Source: Alistipes sp. (GTDB lineage: Bacteria > Bacteroidota > Bacteroidia > Bacteroidales > Rikenellaceae). From it: a DNA stretch of 6,200 bases. This document shows, piece after piece, positions 4,913-6,200 of this stretch. The stretch spans positions 1 to 6,200 of the forward strand of contig JAIEHQ010000106.1 in NCBI GenBank assembly GCA_029065825.1, read 5' to 3'. The position numbers and the translations under genes were made by a program. The first letter of the stretch is position 1; every line of letters begins with the position of its first letter. The notes under the pieces were generated by a model that saw only the letters and a list, made by a program, of their open reading frames with translations, was not told the origin of the DNA and made no database searches.

Positions 4913-5646
4913 TGGCTATGGCGGGAGCGGAACGTCGGGGCGGAGGCATCGCCGTGCGGGCAGCCGCTGTATGGCGGACGGCATGGCGCGGAGTTGCCTG
5001 TGGGGTGGCGCGGCTGCTGCACGAGTTGCGCCGGTTTCGGCTGTCGGCGCAGTTGCACGAACGGGAGTGGTCGATCCTCTCGTCGGACTGCGTGGGCGGT
5101 GTGATGGCGCACGATTTGCGGTTGCGCTTCGATTCGCCGACGGTCAATCTCTTTTTCGATTCGAACGAGGGTTTTGTCGATTATGTCGCGGGGCTGGATT
5201 ATTACCGCGATGCGGAGCTTCTTGCGTGCGGTGCGGCCTTGCGGGGCGACGGGCGTGAATATCCGGTCGCTCGTCTGGCCGGAGATGGGGAGCATCCGGA
5301 GGTCGTGCTTCACTTTCTGCATTACCGCACTTTCGAAGAGGCGGCGCGCAAGTGGCGGGAGCGGAGTCGTCGGTTGCGGCCCGAGCGTCTGTGTGTCGTG
5401 ATGCACGTCAAGGAGCTGGACCGCTCGCTGCTCGACCGTTTCGCCGCGCTGCCTGTTGTCCGAAAGGTAATTCTGGGGTATCCGGCATCGGAGCTGGAGC
5501 ACCCGCTCTTTTTCAAAGTCTCATCTCTGGCGCGTTTCGAGCCGGGGCGTCTGTTGCGTTATGCCGGAATTACGGGGCGGCGTTATCTTGACGATTTCGA
5601 TTATGTCGCGTTTTTGAACGACGGGACGATTCGCGCCTCGCGATAG
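4912..5646 (+). CDS. DUF1919 family protein, polysaccharide-associated
   Basis: This 244-residue protein matches DUF1919 as I remember the family. SILSSDCVGG at about 54-63 is the equivalent of the 'ISNNCWGG' motif, SPTVNLFF at 75-82 of 'SPTxGLFF', and HFLHYRTFEEAARKWRER at 134-151 of 'HFLHYxSxEEAxxKWxRR'. Members are often annotated as exopolysaccharide biosynthesis proteins and lie in glycan gene clusters, but their activity is unproven. Residues 1-45 are rich in Ala, Arg and Gly, are not a standard signal peptide, and lie outside the conserved domain. ATG at 4912 shares its A with the mgtC stop (TGATG); GTG at 4909 gives one residue more with a four-base overlap, and ATG at 4918 or GTG at 5005 are later options. 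Stop is TAG and a terminator follows. No other glycan genes are in the window. Confidence 0.85.
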   Translation: MAMAGAERRGGGIAVRAAAVWRTAWRGVACGVARLLHELRRFRLSAQLHEREWSILSSDCVGGVMAHDLRLRFDSPTVNLFFDSNEGFVDYVAGLDYYRDAELLACGAALRGDGREYPVARLAGDGEHPEVVLHFLHYRTFEEAARKWRERSRRLRPERLCVVMHVKELDRSLLDRFAALPVVRKVILGYPASELEHPLFFKVSSLARFEPGRLLRYAGITGRRYLDDFDYVAFLNDGTIRASR

Positions 5647-5683
5647 GCGGTAGAATCTTTCGGGGAAATACCTATATATATAT

Positions 5684-5719
5684 AATGCCCCGGTGTAAAG
5701 TGCCGGGGCGTTTCTCTTC
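5684..5719 (+). terminator. Intrinsic terminator after the DUF1919 gene
   Basis: GCCCCGG (5687-5693) pairs perfectly with CCGGGGC (5703-5709) around a nine-base loop, and the stem can be extended outward by one T-G and two A-T pairs. It is followed by TTTCTCTT. A (TA)n run lies just before it at about 5672-5683. It would end the mgtC-DUF1919 transcript ahead of the rRNA operon. Confidence 0.75.
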
Positions 5720-5889
5720 AACGGGGGTGTTTTCGTGCGTTTCGCTGCTATTTTCTGTTGTTATTCGTTTGTTGCTTCGGCTCGCTGGTAGGGGCATTTC
5801 GGGGGATTTTTCCCTTTTATGGGAGTTTTTTCTTGGTTTTCGGTTGATTTATAAGTGTGTGGTTTTTAGGTTGTTGATGATTTGTGTGT
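5720..5889 (+). other. T/G-rich non-coding stretch before the rRNA promoter
   Basis: About 170 bases without a credible gene. By hand count only about 15 A occur in 5721-5880, with T and G dominating the plus strand. A weak hairpin TCCC (5811-5814) with GGGA (5821-5824) is followed by a run of six T and could add to termination. A short open frame here (5685-5891) has a composition-driven hydrophobic translation and no support as a gene. Confidence 0.5.
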
Positions 5890-5951
5890 AAAAAAGTTCG
5901 AAAAAAGTTGCGGAAATATTTGGAATTAGGGATAAGTTTAGTTTATCTTTG
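5890..5951 (+). promoter_or_regulatory. rRNA operon promoter with upstream A-tracts
   Basis: TTTG at 5919-5922 and TATCTTTG at 5944-5951, 21 bases apart, match the Bacteroidetes promoter consensus exactly. Two runs of six A (5890-5895 and 5901-5906) begin 11 bases apart, close to one helical turn, and sit just upstream of the -33 box like an UP element or DNA bend. The transcript would start near 5957-5959. Confidence 0.85.
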
Positions 5952-5957
5952 CACTCG

Positions 5958-6129
5958 CTTTCCGGTTGAAAGGCCGGTTGAATGAAGCGAAAGTTCTAAA
6001 TAGCGATATATAGGACGACGTTCTTTGAGGGATTTGAGCAGCAAAGTTTTTATCCGGTCTCGGTTTGATCCGGGATCGATTTCAAACAATACCTTTGAGA
6101 TTGAGCTAAGATTTAAAAAATTCTTTTTT
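5958..6129 (+). other. 16S rRNA leader with boxA-like motif and repeats
   Basis: About 170 transcribed bases precede the mature 16S end. CGTTCTTTGAGG at about 6019-6030 resembles the antitermination boxA (TGCTCTTTAACA) and the GTTCTTTGA motif common in Bacteroidetes rRNA leaders. Two direct repeats are visible: CCGGTTGAA at 5962-5970 and 5974-5982, near the transcription start, and CTTTGAG followed by AT(T)TGAGC at 6023-6039 and 6093-6106. The stretch before the gene is A/T-rich and should carry the left arm of the 16S processing stem, whose partner lies outside the window. Confidence 0.6.

Positions 6130-6200
<71 letters not shown>

Noticed and set aside
4753..5502. Minus-strand open frame (249 codons) across mgtC and the DUF1919 gene
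   Set aside because: It straddles two recognised genes on the other strand and its translation has no recognisable domain.
5685..5891. Short open frame upstream of the rRNA promoter
   Set aside because: It starts inside the terminator hairpin, and its hydrophobic translation follows from T/G-rich DNA.

Overview
The window looks like a chromosomal segment of a GC-rich member of the Bacteroidales, most likely Alistipes or a close relative. Three things point there. The first bases of a 16S rRNA gene at the right-hand end read as Bacteroidales type. The promoters fit the Bacteroidetes pattern (TTTG, about 19-22 bases, TAnnTTTG) rather than the E. coli pattern. The proteins (SHMT, L20, L35, a DUF2461 protein, an MgtC/SapB protein, a DUF1919 protein) fit that phylum. 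The genus is inferred from memory of 16S sequences and was not computed.

Layout. Bases 1-3153 hold a rightward unit: a Bacteroidetes-type promoter, glyA (serine hydroxymethyltransferase), a DUF2461 gene four bases downstream, a lipoprotein alpha/beta hydrolase 60 bases further on, and an intrinsic terminator. Bases 3154-3410 hold no gene but several inverted repeats. These include a probable leftward terminator for rplT and a 45-base palindrome flanked by direct repeats of the rplT 3' end. Bases 3411-4115 hold the leftward rpmI-rplT ribosomal operon (L35, L20) with its own promoter; infC is not next to it. From 4128 a divergent rightward promoter drives mgtC through a short leader made of a GC-rich hairpin and a possible 7-codon reading frame that overlaps the mgtC start. 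mgtC overlaps a DUF1919 gene, and a terminator follows at about 5684-5719. Bases 5720-5890 are T/G-rich and appear non-coding. They lead into a strong rRNA promoter with phased A-tracts, a leader of about 170 bases with a boxA-like motif, and the 5' end of 16S rRNA, which runs off the window.

How the genes fit together. Most of the window is housekeeping: one-carbon metabolism, ribosomal proteins and rRNA. The less ordinary parts are the 80-base repeat/palindrome structure at the end of rplT, the compact mgtC leader, and the overlapping mgtC-DUF1919 pair. I see no CRISPR array, transposase, tRNA gene or defence system. No new multi-gene system is evident; the most unusual signals are small non-coding structures.
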